From contig OX155963.1 of assembly GCA_944548615.1 (NCBI GenBank), forward strand, positions 30,407,985 to 30,471,984: a stretch of DNA of 64,000 bases. Direction: 5' to 3'. Below are positions 9,625 to 21,367 of the stretch, piece after piece. Below the pieces are notes generated by a model that was given only the letters and a program-made list of their open reading frames with translations, ran no database searches and was not told the DNA's origin. Position numbers and translations under genes: made by a program. The stretch comes from Micropterix aruncella. Its lineage: Eukaryota > Arthropoda > Insecta > Lepidoptera > Micropterigidae. The number at the start of each line of letters is the position of its first letter. Positions within the stretch are counted from its first letter, which is position 1.

Positions 9625-11825
9625 TCTGAATTATCACCTAATGTTGAATTAGTCGATTCTGTAGCTTCAGCGGCATTTTTACTTTCCCCAAAAAATGCAT
9701 TATATTTTACACGAACTACGTATTGCTTTCAAACAATATTTAGAATTAGAATTTTTACCGGATATCCACGTTTTAAGATTCTGGGAAGCCAAAAAGTGAT
9801 TTCTGAAAAATTTACAAGTGTGTTTATGAGTCTTTGTGTGTGTATATGTGCCTACTATATCTGAAAAACTACACTACCAAATAGGACCAAAATACTTACA
9901 AAAATAGTTCATACTACAGCCGATTCTGACTTCTGGACATCCTCCTGTGTCACGTTTAACGTTCCAATGATCACGTGCTCTTGCGATCGATTCATAACAA
10001 CCATAATCTCACAATCGTTTATTAATATTCTTATCTATAATACAACGGAATCTGCAAACGATAAACGATATGGCAAATACCTCGCCTTCCACTAATGAAA
10101 ATGTTTACCTATTTAGACCCTGACCTTGTTTATTGTCCGCGTTCGGTAGGTTTCCTTACCTCCTCCTTGGCCTCCAAGCGTAGTCACAGAACGGCAATGG
10201 TACTGCACAGTGTAGTAGTTCTCGTAGTAAGCAATATAATTATATATTCCATTTATATAATTACCAAAACTACAACGAGATTAGTAACTTAGTAATTTAT
10301 AATGTTTATTCGTAGTTTACCACCAGAGATAGAGATAGATGTCTATCTCTGCGTAGAACTAAACAAAATGAATACTAATTAAAAATTAAAAACGAAAATT
10401 TTCTATATAAAAACGAAAGTTCTAAATAGGCCTTAAGAAAAGAAGTTCTACAGAATTTTGTAGGAGCCGCTTCGAACTATCTCATAAGTAGATTCAGTAG
10501 GCTCAAACAGCTCACGGGCGCCCTCTGTGATCTGACGACAACCTACTGCTCTCGATCCCTGGTCACAGTAGTAATTTCTACTCGCACTACACCGTACATA
10601 GTCTCTGGAATGCTTTACCCACACATGTAATGACAGCACCGAGTTTGAATTGGTTTAAACGAGGATTGAAAGAAGACTAACACGCGCTAATAAATTTCTC
10701 TCGTTTGCTTCCCCCCCCCCCCTCCCTTCCCTGCGTCATTACAGGTTTATTGCTTTTTAAAAATATATATTTATAATACATGTCATTTTCTGCGGGATTT
10801 TAAGGTTGATAGATTTGATACGAGCTGCCTTTATAAATGATTTTAATAGTGATTTTCAACTTATTTTTACCGCGTGACAAGTTTTCCCATTAGAATAAGG
10901 TTAACTGTAATATATTTCTTCAACTCAGTAAGATTACGGTGTATTATTATTATTATTATTTCATCAAATGATACGCTAAGTGCACGCCATACTCTCTCGA
11001 CTGACGATGACGCAAACTATGTAAACCAGTCACGGAAATTGCGAATTGAAGATGTAGCCACGATTTGCAGTTTACATTATTCGTCATCGAATTTGCATAA
11101 TGACTATTTTTTTCAAACTTATCTCGCTACCTGTTTGACTTTGCTATGCTAATAATAAATTGATGACGACGAATCGAAGTATTCACTTCAATTTGTTGAC
11201 GACCGCGGTCCTATCGCCGGATATTGCTAAACACTTGACACGGTTTGTGATCGGCGACGGAATTGTATAATTTCAATAATATGTATATTGGTGATGTTAT
11301 TTATGACTGAGAGAAATTGTTATTGCGGCGGCAAATGTCCAACTTTGTAGAGCTATGCAAAATAAATTTGTTTTTATTTATTCATTCATTGCCTGATATA
11401 ATAATAATAATATAATAATACAATAATAATAATATTTGCACTTAAATTTTAAAACACAAACAGGCAAGCTTATTGCCACAGCAATATCTTCAACTAACAT
11501 AATCACAGGGCATGGGAGGGGTATGCGCGCATTGAGGAAATAAAAATTATTAAGTTTATCCGCAGTAATCATTACAAAAATAAAAATGTAACTAAAAGCC
11601 ATTTTTTTTATGAATGAATTTATTTTACTGATCATATATATCCTTCATAAAAGCCATTTCAGCCCCGAAATGGGATTGAAATTCGATATTATGGTGCAGA
11701 GTGTGGGTTTAGAAATAAAGGAAATTCATTAAAAAAAAAATTTTTTTATTCATCCTAATTAATAGGTATGCCTTATTAATGCATATAACTAATTAAAAAA
11801 TAAAAATCTGAAAAAAAAACATTAA
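9625..11825. other. Spacer, partly non-repetitive
   Basis: No element is assigned. A hairpin 'agagatagagatagatgtctatctct' lies at about 10327-10352. There is a C-run near 10711-10723. 10870-11260 is non-repetitive and moderately GC-rich with a short ATT microsatellite at about 10940; it may be old unique DNA. 11390-11430 is an AAT-rich microsatellite. Confidence 0.35.
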
Positions 11826-12592
11826 CAAAATTGTTCTTTGGTGTGGCAAATTCTAAAAAGAGCATTCAAAACCCACAACCTCACTGCTCAAAACACTGGG
11901 TAGTATTAACATCGCGTGATATCACCCGATTTGCAGAGATTAGGAGATATACAGATAGACAGCACCTAGCAGAAACACCAATTAATGCAGACATTCACTC
12001 GCATCATAACCGCGGTAGCTCCCTTTTATGCGTACCCCGAATACGACTGGCAAAAGTACAGAAAAGCTTCTTGTACCTTAGCATTAAATTCTATAATCTA
12101 CTCCCTACAAAATTTTAACAGCTGGAGGACATAAAATTAAAAAAAAAACATCGAGGAGATGCTGATAGGCCACCTTTTCTATAATCTGGCCGAATTTGAG
12201 GGCCATGATTTTTCAAATATTGTGCCCATTTAAATTACTTAAAAAAGTAGAGCCTTATTGTCTGATTATTTTATATGGTCTTATACCTGTACTTTTAGTT
12301 TAAAATGCATAACGTAGATTTAATTTGATTATTGAACATTTTACTGACAATTTGAATATTACGATTAAATAAGTTTACTACGTATCTTTTCGAATTACTA
12401 ACTACTTCAAATATTAGGCTTCTATTTTGAATATTTATATTTATAGTTTGACAATCTAGTAGTTAATTCTTGACTACCTATGTATGTTCAGTAAAGAGTA
12501 GTAACGAAACTTACTACATACCCAATTATTTTGACACGTCCAAGAGCGGTCTTTAGCCGTCAATTGGACACGAAAAAATGTAATGTAATATT
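11826..12592 (+). mobile_element. LINE 3' end L2 (5'-truncated)
   Basis: Plus-strand counterpart of L1. It begins inside RT C-terminal coding sequence, continues through a 3' UTR and ends in the simple tail 'aatgtaatgtaatatt'. L1 and L2 lie as inverted copies about 2.4 kb apart; each ends outward at a simple tail, so two independent insertions explain them better than one long-TIR transposon. Confidence 0.75.
11831..12118 (+). pseudogene. LINE reverse transcriptase C-terminal fragment (L2)
   Basis: Reads TSRDITRFAEIRRYTDRQHL, AETPINADIHSHHNRGSSLL and RIRLAKVQKSFLYLSIKFYN, then LLPTKF. The pattern (acidic-H-x-H-NTR, then RLAKVQKSFxYLSIKFYNLLP) is the far C-terminal end of jockey/CR1-group RT proteins, related to those at 15.95 and 51.8 kb. 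Downstream frames carry stops. The catalytic region is absent. Confidence 0.75.
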
Positions 12593-13681
12593 AGGGGAGT
12601 GGAAGCTCGTTTGAATCACCGTAGCAGTCTTTTGTCTCGCTCCAACATACCACGAATCGTCTTTTTTTCGCCCGAACATTCGGGAGTGATCTATTCTGCA
12701 GTTAAGAGCCCTATCACATATTTTTTCCAGAAAGGCAAGAAAAGTGGATTTTTGGCGTTCTAATTCCAAGAAATGAAGAGATTTCTACAAACTTTAATTA
12801 CTGAATTACCTGGACCATTTCTTGATGTTGACCATAGCGGCCTTTAATTTTAGATATAACGAATATTATTTACTTATTCAGCCCATTTTCCGAAAGTCGT
12901 TATTCGTAAAACGCTCGGAAGGCAAACTTTGAGCTCCTTAATACAGTAATATCACTACAACGAAAACCGTATACTATTTTTTTTTATGTCCGTCATGTAT
13001 TCTTGTTGACCATAGCGGCCTTATTTTTTCGTTTTTTGACCACATATCCAAGGTATACATTACTTACAATTACACAAAATTTAAAAAAAAACTTCCTGTA
13101 TCATTCTAATTTTCTCAGAAATAAAATAAGATTCTTATATAATACTTATACTATATTAAAGTTCACTCTTTTAGCAATACGACATAATATAAATTATTGT
13201 CATTAGAAAGGAGAAAACACTGCAAAAAACAATTAGAAATTGTGTATATATTTGCTTGCGCAAGAGAAGAGCGCTCAGTGCCGCGGTTTTCTCCCAGGGT
13301 TGAATAGTTATTTATTTATTTTTTTATTTATTTATCCTATCTTTTATAGTTACATCCAAAAAAAAATGCGTTCATTTTTTAAACTCATTTTAAAAGAATA
13401 CCTACGCTATTTTGTAATAGGCCTCTTAAAGCTTGCCCGAGTTATCTCGATGCCCTAGGAGAGGAAATATGGAGAGGAAGCAGAGGTTACTTCTTAGAAA
13501 AGTAGTATTTTTTAAGGTGAGTTGAATGATTGAGAAGAAGGCAAGTTTCATATATTTGCTGTGAAATCGTTCTAGTCTTGCATCATCGACAACGAAAGAG
13601 TAGGAGTAGAAATCCGAATCATGACAGGGAATTTTGAGTAAATAGTCATAGGCTGACCGAAGTACGAGACCGTGGAAACTT
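12593..13681. other. AT-rich spacer with short direct repeat
   Basis: The 19-bp sequence 'tgttgaccatagcggcctt' occurs at about 12826 and 13004, and the text around both is similar in character. No coding motif is visible. Confidence 0.4.
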
Positions 13682-13757
13682 AATGGTTCGAAAGGCTTGT
13701 GGAGATAGGATGGTGTTGATATGGTTCGAAAATCTCGTGGAGATAGGATGGGGTTGA
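13682..13757 (+). repeat. Two-copy 38-bp tandem repeat
   Basis: Two adjacent units each run 'atggttcgaaa', then 'cgtggagataggatgg'-like sequence, then 'gttgat', with period 38. Small and local. Confidence 0.75.
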
Positions 13758-13980
13758 TTGGGAGAGTACACGATAGAGGAGAGCAAGTATTTGAACATTT
13801 CTCCTTTGGCGTACTGGTAACCACTTTAACGAGGCAACCACTAAGTGATATTTTTTTTAAATTTATTTATTGTGTTTATTCACTTATTACTAATCAACAT
13901 AACAGTAAAACCAAGGCATTGAGAAGTAAAATTAATAAAGATATTACCATAACTATACAAATAGAATGACACTTATAATA

Positions 13981-15582
13981 CTAGCTATCATGTAAGAATA
14001 AATAATTAATAGCTTGCAATTTAAACAAGTGAGGGTTGGCGGTAAAAATATCAAAATCTGGTGCCATCGAGTGAATTTCATTTAAGCGCCGCAAAGCACG
14101 CGCCAACAAGTTCCACCTCGTAAGGTGAGTGCGCGAGAACGGCTCCGCGAAAAGATGGTGCGATCGAGCACGGAGATAATTATTTGGTATGAATAGATCC
14201 ACCTTGGCTAGTAAGCTAGGGTTATCAGTTTTACCACGAATTAGATTGAAAACATAGGACATGGTCAGCATTTCTCTTCTGAGACAGAGAGAATTATAGC
14301 CAACCATGCCTGTGATAAATGCAGTCGGATACAAAAATGGATAATATCCGTACTGCTTGAAGTACAGAAATCTCAAAAAACACTTCTGTACCTTTTCCAG
14401 CATGAGGGTATAAGTATCTTCATGTGGATTCCAAATAGCTGCATTCGTTTCCATGCGACTTCTAACAATCGAGTTGTACAACGTGCGCATAACCCGAATA
14501 TTATTGAAGTGCTTGGATTGCCGTATCACAAACCCTAGAAGCTTGAAAGAAATTGTAGATAGTTGTCTAATATGTTCCTTGAAGTTTAACTTGGGGTCGA
14601 AAAAAACTCCCAAGTCCTTGACTTCAGTAACTCTGGGAAGCACACATCCAGCGATGGAGTAATCATACATCAGATGATCAGGCGATCTTGTGTATGTCAT
14701 CACTGCACATTTGTTAATATTGAAGTGAAGGTTACGAGCTTGGCTCCATGCATAAACTGCATCAATATCACGCTGGAAGAGCTCGCAGGCCTCAGCACTT
14801 CCAGTTGATAAAAACAATTTGACGTCATCAGCAAACATTAGACAACGTGCAGATGTGACTACTTTACTCAGATTATTAACAAATAAGTTGAATAACAAAG
14901 GACCCAAGTTTGATCCTTGGCTAACCCCCGATTGAGTGTTGTATAGTTTCGATTCAAAATTGCCAAATTTAACGAATTGCTGGCGGCCCCCCAAGTAATC
15001 TGCGAAAAGTTTCAACAGTTTACTCGAGAATCCAGCAGCAGCCAGTTCTCGGAGTAACGCATCGTTGTCGACTCTGTCAAAGGCCTTCTTGAAATCCAAA
15101 TACACGACATCCACTTGTCCCCTTGAGGTGCTATCCAACTCACCAGTAACATAATATGTAAAAACGGATAGGTTGGTAGTTGTGGAACGATTAGTACGGA
15201 ACCCGTGTTGGGCATCCGATAGTGTACCGCATAGTTGGGTATAAACTTCTCGGTGGAGAATGGTCTCGAAAAGCTTGGGAAAGGCTGAAAAGACTGCAAT
15301 CGGCCTGTAATTATCAACCTGCACCTTATCGCCACTTTTTGGTACTGGAGCTACTCTAGATATCTTCCACTTATAGGGGTATACTGCAGATTCCAACGAT
15401 CTGTTAAATATATGCATCAGGGGTTGTATAAAAGACTCACAACATGCTTTAATAACATAAGGAGGAACTCCATCAGGTCCAATAGTGCGGACTGATTTCA
15501 GCTTGCGTATTGCAAACCGAATATCATCTTTAGTGACACTGCGGACGTTGACGCATGAAGAATTTGCGTCACTCGACATAAT
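13981..15582 (-). CDS. LINE B reverse transcriptase (partial ORF, RT intact)
   Basis: About 530 open codons covering the whole RT domain. In order: GPDGVPPYVIKA (fingers), RVAPVPKSGDKVQVDNYRPI, VYLDFKKAFDRVDND with the first catalytic Asp, GVSQGSNLGPLLFNLFVNNL, LMFADDVKLF with the FADD active-site pair, then KDLGVFFDPKLNFKEH and a thumb/C-terminal region ending YLFLHDS. Its product would copy its own RNA at a nicked target. The apparent first ten codons (15606-15577) are the ATTGT tail of the neighbouring A1 element and not native. The real upstream coding lies at 16475-16815. No stop interrupts the RT, so this copy is fairly young, but as placed it lacks the endonuclease. Confidence 0.85.
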   Translation of the reverse strand: MMSSDANSSCVNVRSVTKDDIRFAIRKLKSVRTIGPDGVPPYVIKACCESFIQPLMHIFNRSLESAVYPYKWKISRVAPVPKSGDKVQVDNYRPIAVFSAFPKLFETILHREVYTQLCGTLSDAQHGFRTNRSTTTNLSVFTYYVTGELDSTSRGQVDVVYLDFKKAFDRVDNDALLRELAAAGFSSKLLKLFADYLGGRQQFVKFGNFESKLYNTQSGVSQGSNLGPLLFNLFVNNLSKVVTSARCLMFADDVKLFLSTGSAEACELFQRDIDAVYAWSQARNLHFNINKCAVMTYTRSPDHLMYDYSIAGCVLPRVTEVKDLGVFFDPKLNFKEHIRQLSTISFKLLGFVIRQSKHFNNIRVMRTLYNSIVRSRMETNAAIWNPHEDTYTLMLEKVQKCFLRFLYFKQYGYYPFLYPTAFITGMVGYNSLCLRREMLTMSYVFNLIRGKTDNPSLLAKVDLFIPNNYLRARSHHLFAEPFSRTHLTRWNLLARALRRLNEIHSMAPDFDIFTANPHLFKLQAINYLFLHDS

Positions 15583-16474
15583 ACAATACAATACAATACA
15601 ATACAATCAACTACTCCAGTAGATAGGCATTCCTACACTTGGATGCGTCACAAAATTAAATGCTAAAAATTTCATTATTATAAACATAACTATCGTGATA
15701 GTTGTCATGGCTGTAATATTATATTCAATATTACCTACATACAAATAATCAAAATATGCTAATGTGATGAGTCAGGGAGAATAATATATTAAAATAGAAA
15801 TGCAAATTCTATGTAGAATAATCAAAAAATATATATTTTATTGCCAATCCAGCAATATGCCTTCGTATTTTTTTTTTTAAATGAATTTAATTATATGAAA
15901 ATTAGAATGTCAGCTATCATAATACCATTATGTTTAAAACTTTACGCATTTCATTAATCATCAACATGGAAAATAAACTCAGAATTTTCAAACTCCCTTA
16001 TACCATAAATTGGGTTTCTTACCAAATTATGTATAATTATCTTTTTAAATTGGTCCTCTCCAAGGCTTTTCATTTGCTCTGGAATCTTATTATAGAAGGA
16101 CAAATTTTGGTGAATAAAACTGTTTCGCACTTTGCTAAGTCGCTGTCGGTTTATGTGGAGATTGGATTTATTCCTCGTATCGTGATGATGAAAATCACTA
16201 TTCACCGGAGCTTCTGTTAGGTGTCTACGAGCGTACATAATATTTTGGTAGATGTAAGAAGAAAATAGAGTCATTATTCCTGATTTTACAAATAGCGGCT
16301 TACAAGAACTTCTTGGTGAGAGCTCTATATAAACTGCGTACCGCTCTTTTCTGGAGGAGAAAAATTCTTTTTGAGTTTGGTGCCATTCCCCAAAACAGTA
16401 GGCCATACGTTATTAGGGAGTGGAAATATGCAAAATAAACGGATTTAGCTGCTTCAAAACCGCATAAACTAAAC
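15583..16474 (-). mobile_element. LINE A1, 5'-truncated insertion in LINE B
   Basis: The 3' end is a pentanucleotide tail (ATTGT on the minus strand, acaat on the plus strand, 15583-15607), followed by a 3' UTR also present at 36.5 and 51.4 kb ('tactccagtagataggcatt', 'ctacacttggatgcgtcaca'). The 5' end is cut off within RT C-terminal coding at about 16470, just where similarity to A3 stops. The 4-bp duplication taat flanks it. Confidence 0.85.
15954..16470 (-). pseudogene. LINE A1 reverse transcriptase C-terminal fragment
   Basis: Reads SPRSSCKPLFVKSGIMTLFS, SYIYQNIMYARRHLTEAPVN, SDFHHHDTRNKSNLHINRQR and LSKVRNSFIHQNLSFYNKIP, then EQMKSLGEDQFKKIII. This is nearly the same as A3 (51784-52335) with few substitutions. 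The upstream part WHQTQKEFFSSRKERYAVYI is frame-shifted relative to the A3 version (MAPNSKRIFLLQKRAVRSLY). The catalytic domain is absent. Confidence 0.8.
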
Positions 16475-16815
16475 TAATAGTCGCTTCAGCGGCGACAGCG
16501 TCTAAGGCCGGTATGTTCGGTAGAAACACTGATGAGAAGTAATTCGCAAATACATCAGCGGCTGCAGCACCCGAATATGTAGCCTCATTATAGACCACAT
16601 TCTGGGGTACCCCACCAGCAGTTCGCTGACTACGAAAATATTCCCAAAAGCGTGAACTATCTTCTCGGATAGACGTCTCAATATTGTGCAAGTACAAATT
16701 GAAAGAGTCTTTTATTTTGTGCTTAACTCTACACCGTAATACGAGGTTTGATCTAATTTCTGACGTCCTATTAATAGTAGTCTGTCTCAGTTGAGTGTCA
16801 GAAGTCGCAGTCGCA
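16475..16815 (-). pseudogene. LINE B, region between endonuclease and RT
   Basis: Continuous minus-strand coding: SDTQLRQTTINRTSEIRSNL, VLRCRVKHKIKDSFNLYLHN, IETSIREDSSRFWEYFRSQR, TAGGVPQNVVYNEATYSGAA, AADVFANYFSSVFLPNIPAL and DAVAAEATI. The FWEYFRSQR and FANYFSSVF blocks are typical of the segment before the RT in jockey/CR1-type ORF2. Upstream a TAG ends the frame at about 16820, so the endonuclease is missing. It rejoins 15582 in frame. Confidence 0.8.
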
Positions 16816-16820
16816 CACTA

Positions 16821-18807
16821 AAAACCTGACATTAAAGTATTATTGCAATAAATTATTCTTATTTACAAAATATAGTACCCATTATAAAACAATTAACGAT
16901 TTTTAGCAAGAGAATTACTTTTTTAAATAGGAATTTGTAAATATTATACCAAAAATAATATATTAGTTTGATACTGAAAGGATAACAAACTTGACCAAGA
17001 AGTTTAACCTATGCAGGTATTGAACCCAGGCTAGAGCGCAGCATCCGTTTTGAACCCAGGTACAGATATTGAGGTAATTCGAGTCGAATCGATAAATTTG
17101 GCTACAGAAATCGGCTTGATCCTGACTCAGAATTAAGTATGAAATTTACCCAAATTGCTATTAAAATATACTTAATTGCGACAAGAAACAATCCCATACA
17201 TCACTTTAATTAACAACATTGTATTTTTTTGTGACTTTATTATCTTTTATTTCAATAAAAAACCCTGTAGCTTTCTTCTGTCGCCAGATTTTATTAAAAT
17301 GTGTTCGCAGTCTGTTAAATTTAATGGGGTACGTGGGGCTAAATGTGGAGAAACTCAGCTCTATGCTCTTCGGCAACTCTCAGCTGTTCTCTTCACATAT
17401 CAAATTTGCATATTACATTTAATAAAGATTATATTTTGAGATGTAAGATCCTGATTATATTTTGAAATTCGGATGAAACACCGGACACGGTTGCCAGGTT
17501 TTGACAATCCGAACTAAATTCGGACGTATGGCAAGCCCACTTAAGCTTCTCACTGCTGAAACCATAGGACAGCTACTGATAACGAAGAGGATGTCCAAGA
17601 AGACCGTCCGCGCTTCCGCTGAGCGCGCGCTCTAGCACGTCTGTACATCTCCCGTCCCCGTCGCGTCCACTGCTGCTGCTATTTTATGCATTTATGCAAA
17701 CATTCCCAGCAAGAAATCTACCGTTTCGCCCGCGTGCATCTCTCTGTGTTGAGCTCTCCTCGCTAGAGAACGATCGACACGACATTTCATTATTTAACAC
17801 TTAACAGGCCCCCATACTCGAAAATAGACTAAGAAATTAGTAGCAACCTGTGTATAAAAACAGTGTGTTTCTTTCGTCACGTACAATTCGGTTTTCACGT
17901 AATGGACCGAGACAAAAGTTATACCATGAGAATTTGTTTTCCTTATGGAAGGGTCTGGTTGATAAGCGTTTATTCTGATATGATATACTGTTATGAAACA
18001 TTCTATACTCTGCTGTAAAGGAAACATAGTAAGAACAAATGGTAATTTCATGATAGAATGCAGTTGTCTTATTGTTATAAATCGAAAAAAAACAAACATT
18101 ATAGTTGAAGCAAATCAGCCCATGTAATTTACATAGTTGAAAATCGGTTAAACGGCAGGAGAGGGGGGGAGGGGCACATTTTCTTCAGTTTTTCGCAAAA
18201 ATCTCCTACAATAAAATTAACGAAACCTTTTTGTATGAAATTGTATTATATGTAGTTTATTATCGTAGACGTAGTCATAACGGTAATCTTATCAGTAAAA
18301 AAATTGAAGAATGGGTCATTTCAACACTTTCTAATCTAGGTTTCAGGATAATGCCGCTAGGTTGCAGCATTTATTTAAGAATGAATTACTACAAAACATT
18401 GATTTGCTTACAAAAATAACAGGAACCGAATGGCAAAACCTTTTAACCTTTTGCTTATTTGATTCTGTCACCCAACTGGGACTAGCCCGTTCTAGGGTGG
18501 GCTGGACTATAATATTACAATCAAGCTTGATTGCTTGATTGCTTGATTGCTTACAAATGTACAAGTTTTAGTAAAAAGCTAATAACACTAAATTTCCCTA
18601 ACATATGGTCTTCAAAATACTAATAATAATAAATATTAAAATATAATATAATAAATAAAATGCAATTCCATTGTATAATCGGCAATAACATAAAATTTGA
18701 TTAAATAATATAAATAAAGTTGTATGTGAGAAAAGAAAGAAACAGTCATTAATATTTAATATATGTTAAGTAATATAGGATTTAATATAAAATAAATTAG
18801 GGATTTA
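16821..18807. other. Spacer with weak RT relic and unassigned GC patch
   Basis: 17219-17422 (+) reads LLNLMGYVGLNVEKLSSMLF then GNSQL, which resembles the 'GLxLNxxKSxxMLFG' segment of LINE reverse transcriptases; too short and isolated to be certain (about 0.3). 17590-17760 is GC-richer with CpGs and no repeat match. The remainder is AT-rich with nothing recognised. Confidence 0.35.
18525..18552 (+). repeat. Short 8-bp tandem repeat (GATTGCTT)
   Basis: About three and a half copies of gattgctt. It may be a microsatellite or the simple tail of an old retroelement; no adjacent element is recognisable. Confidence 0.7.
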
Positions 18808-19487
18808 GCCTGGTTTAGAAGGCCAAATAAAACTGTTTTTATGATTTTTTTTCAACTTAAGGTTGAAATCTGATTATGAATCTTTTATATCAGATTGAGT
18901 AACATTTGAAAGATAAAAATAGGTATCGTAATAGTAAAAAAAACATTTTTGAGATATTGGATTGCAAATGTTTCTACCGCTGCAGAAATCCCGGTATCTG
19001 TTTGCGCCGTTAATAGCGAGCGTAATTTTGCCTAAAACAAAAAAAATAAGCTAAGATATTAATTTTTACATATGTATTTTGTAGATGGACTAAAAAAATT
19101 AACTAAAAGCTACAACTTTTATAATTTTTTAAGGATATAAAGAAATAAAATTGATTTTCGCTGCAAAATTTTGTGTAACTAGTAAAAAAATGAAAAAAAA
19201 CGTTCTGATTTTTTTCGTTCATATGGAAAAGAATTTAATAATATTTTTTTATTAGAACAACTCGATCCGACAAGTAGTTTCTCTATATCACCTGCGCAAA
19301 ACTGAAAAATATGGTTTTAAGAAAAACGCGTTTAAAGTTTTTTTCTAAAGAAAAGTAGTAAGTTTTTACACTTACAGTAATCTGAGACTCAGCTATTCCA
19401 GAGGTAAAAGATTCTAGAATAGATTTCAACTTCAAGTTGAAAAAAAAAACATGATAAACATATTTTTTTAGGCCGTCTAAACCAGGC
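18808..19487. mobile_element. Non-autonomous TIR element, family N copy 1
   Basis: Ends are inverted: 'gcctggtttagaaggcc' at 18808-18824 and 'ggccgtctaaaccaggc' at 19471-19487. The inverted similarity extends inwards about 80 bp through a 'tttcaactt..aagttgaaat' block. The 680-bp interior has no coding capacity and matches the copy at 37896-38524 along its length (for example 'gcaaatgtttctaccgctgc' and 'aatagcgagcgtaattttgc'). A duplicated target could not be read. The superfamily is unknown. Confidence 0.75.
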
Positions 19488-21005
19488 TCCCTTCCTGGAT
19501 GCGAGTATGATACAATCATACAGGATTGTAACATAGTGACGGTTCCCTGGTCATAATATATATAGTCAAGCTGTCATAGCCCGTTTAGAATCCTTTAAAA
19601 ATAGATGTGGTAAGTATACGGCCACGGTCTGTTTAAGGGTTAAATACGCCGCGCTGCGCACAACACACATTTACTTCGATGCCTGTGATGTGCGCACGTT
19701 CACGCCCATGTTTGTTGATATCCGAAGCTCTGATCCCCTCTTCTTCTCTGCTTCATAATAGGTTCTGCCAGTTCCTTTCGGCCGAGTCTCGTAAGGCTAT
19801 AAGTTGGGAAGCTAGTGATTTTTTTCGGTACTGATATTCCCAGTCGCCAAACGTCGATAGCATTATTCAGTGACTAATTCTAAGTATCGGACATGTATTT
19901 CGTATGGTATTTTCGGGTGGGTTGAACTGGAAAATGCTTTTGAATATACAAATGGGCCGCACTATTTTTAGCACAGATGAAAATCGTTTTACTGTGACGT
20001 CGAATGCATAATTGATTGAAAAAAAATATCTGGCTGATCTACAGGTATGGCAAAGACATCTGGCACCTGAAAACCTAACAAAAGGTCGACCCTTTTTTCC
20101 AGACCTAAAAATTTGTCAGATGATATGTAACATTATAACGATAGCTTAGAATAACATCTGGCTGTGATTTACGATCGCCAAAGCCTTGCAAGACTCGTTT
20201 TAATTCCGTCATAGCTGACGCGCATTGGACGAATTACGCGCATAAAACACTGCGCACAGCCATACACTTCATAGAGTCTGGCGAGGATTTAGTTATTATG
20301 AACATTAGGCAGATATGTTTTTTTAATGGAATTATACGTTCAATTATCATGTACAAAAAATTCAAAATCGTAGTTTGTATTTTTGTCTAATTCCTAATTC
20401 CCGCCAGACGCATTTCGCGACTTTTTAAAGTAGACATACTTCTTTCAAATGATAATCTGTGAAAATATCAATTTTTGTTAAAACTTTAAACCTGTAAAAA
20501 TAAGGGAGACTTCCCATTCGTATATCCCATCGATGTTTACCTTATTTGTAATTGTCGAAATGTTCCCGCCAAACTAGCTTCGTTCAATTGCAAATAAGCC
20601 AGATTGTTTTATTTTGCGTTTAATAATCGACAGTAGTAAATGGAAAAGATGCAAAACTGGGACAATAAGTACAATTCGAATGCACATACCCACCCATCGC
20701 ATAATCCTCGCCAGACTCGGAAATTCTTGATTAGCAACAATAATAAACCAGATTTAATTACTTTTACAAACTGGGAAAATAAGTCTATAAAATATTCACT
20801 ACCTCTCCGACTACTATAGTGATGGATTTTAATAATAATTTTCTCACCTCTAAATAATAATTAAATAATAAATTTAGTGCAATTCTACGGTCTGGATTCA
20901 CTCGCGGTTAACACGGGACGCGTCCCGAAGGATCTTATCGGTCTGAGCTGTTCACTTAAAATATTCGACCAGCGTGTCTATGGACAAAGTCGACCATCGA
21001 AAACT
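19488..21005. other. Unassigned spacer
   Basis: No gene seen. The 14-bp sequence 'gtctggcgaggatt' near 20275 recurs inverted ('aatcctcgccagac') near 20703, with related 'cccgccagacg' at 20400. These could be terminal or subterminal repeats of an undescribed element. 19640-19760 is a GC-richer patch. Otherwise AT-rich. Confidence 0.35.
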
Positions 21006-21270
21006 ACCTGAGGGCTGCAACTGGCGTCATGAAGACCACCCCAACAGCGGGATTAGAGGTGGCACTCTGCTGCCCGCCTCTGGACAAGCTCATCATCCAC
21101 TCCGCCAGACTTACAGCATACAGACTGAAGTGTTTGGGCGAGTGGAAGCGTGGAGGGCACAATCATCCTGAGCTAAACCTCCTCCACAAAAGCCCATTCA
21201 CTCTGACCCAGGATCGACTACGGAAAAAAAATTCGGTAGAGAAATCCTATAAAATCCTAATCCCCACCAG
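21006..21270 (+). mobile_element. LINE C second copy, left part (+)
   Basis: Plus-strand piece of LINE C coding for the region after the RT: LRAATGVMKTTPTAGLEVAL, CCPPLDKLIIHSARLTAYRL and KCLGEWKRGGHNHPELNLLH, up to KSYKILIPT. It is 5'-truncated at about 21006. It continues at 25586 after the inserted minus-strand copy; both sides of the insert carry 'aatccccaccag'. Confidence 0.9.
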
Positions 21271-21367
21271 TAGTAGTAGTAGTAGATGGAGTGGGGGGCT
21301 TGTTTCCAGCCCTTGATGTCACCTAGATCTGTAAGGTCTTTTGTAACTACCCACTGTGTGGTTAGGG

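Larger units (their letters stand above)
13850..16820 (-). mobile_element. LINE B (jockey/CR1 group), split by LINE A1
   Basis: A 5'-truncated non-LTR retrotransposon on the minus strand. Its 5' coding part is at 16475-16815 and its RT continues at 15582-13981, separated by the A1 insertion (15583-16474). The 4-bp sequence taat lies on both sides of A1 (15579-15582 and 16475-16478). Taking out A1 plus one copy keeps a single reading frame across the join. The exact 3' boundary is uncertain; an A-rich stretch on the minus strand near 13850 is the best candidate. Confidence 0.85.

Noticed and set aside
9118..12592. One large DNA transposon with ~500-bp TIRs
   Set aside because: Both arms are LINE 3' ends with RT codons and simple tails; two independent insertions explain them.
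15954..16697. LINE A1 with an internal deletion of its RT domain
   Set aside because: The upstream part belongs to LINE B; the in-frame B join across A1 and the taat duplication are a better explanation.
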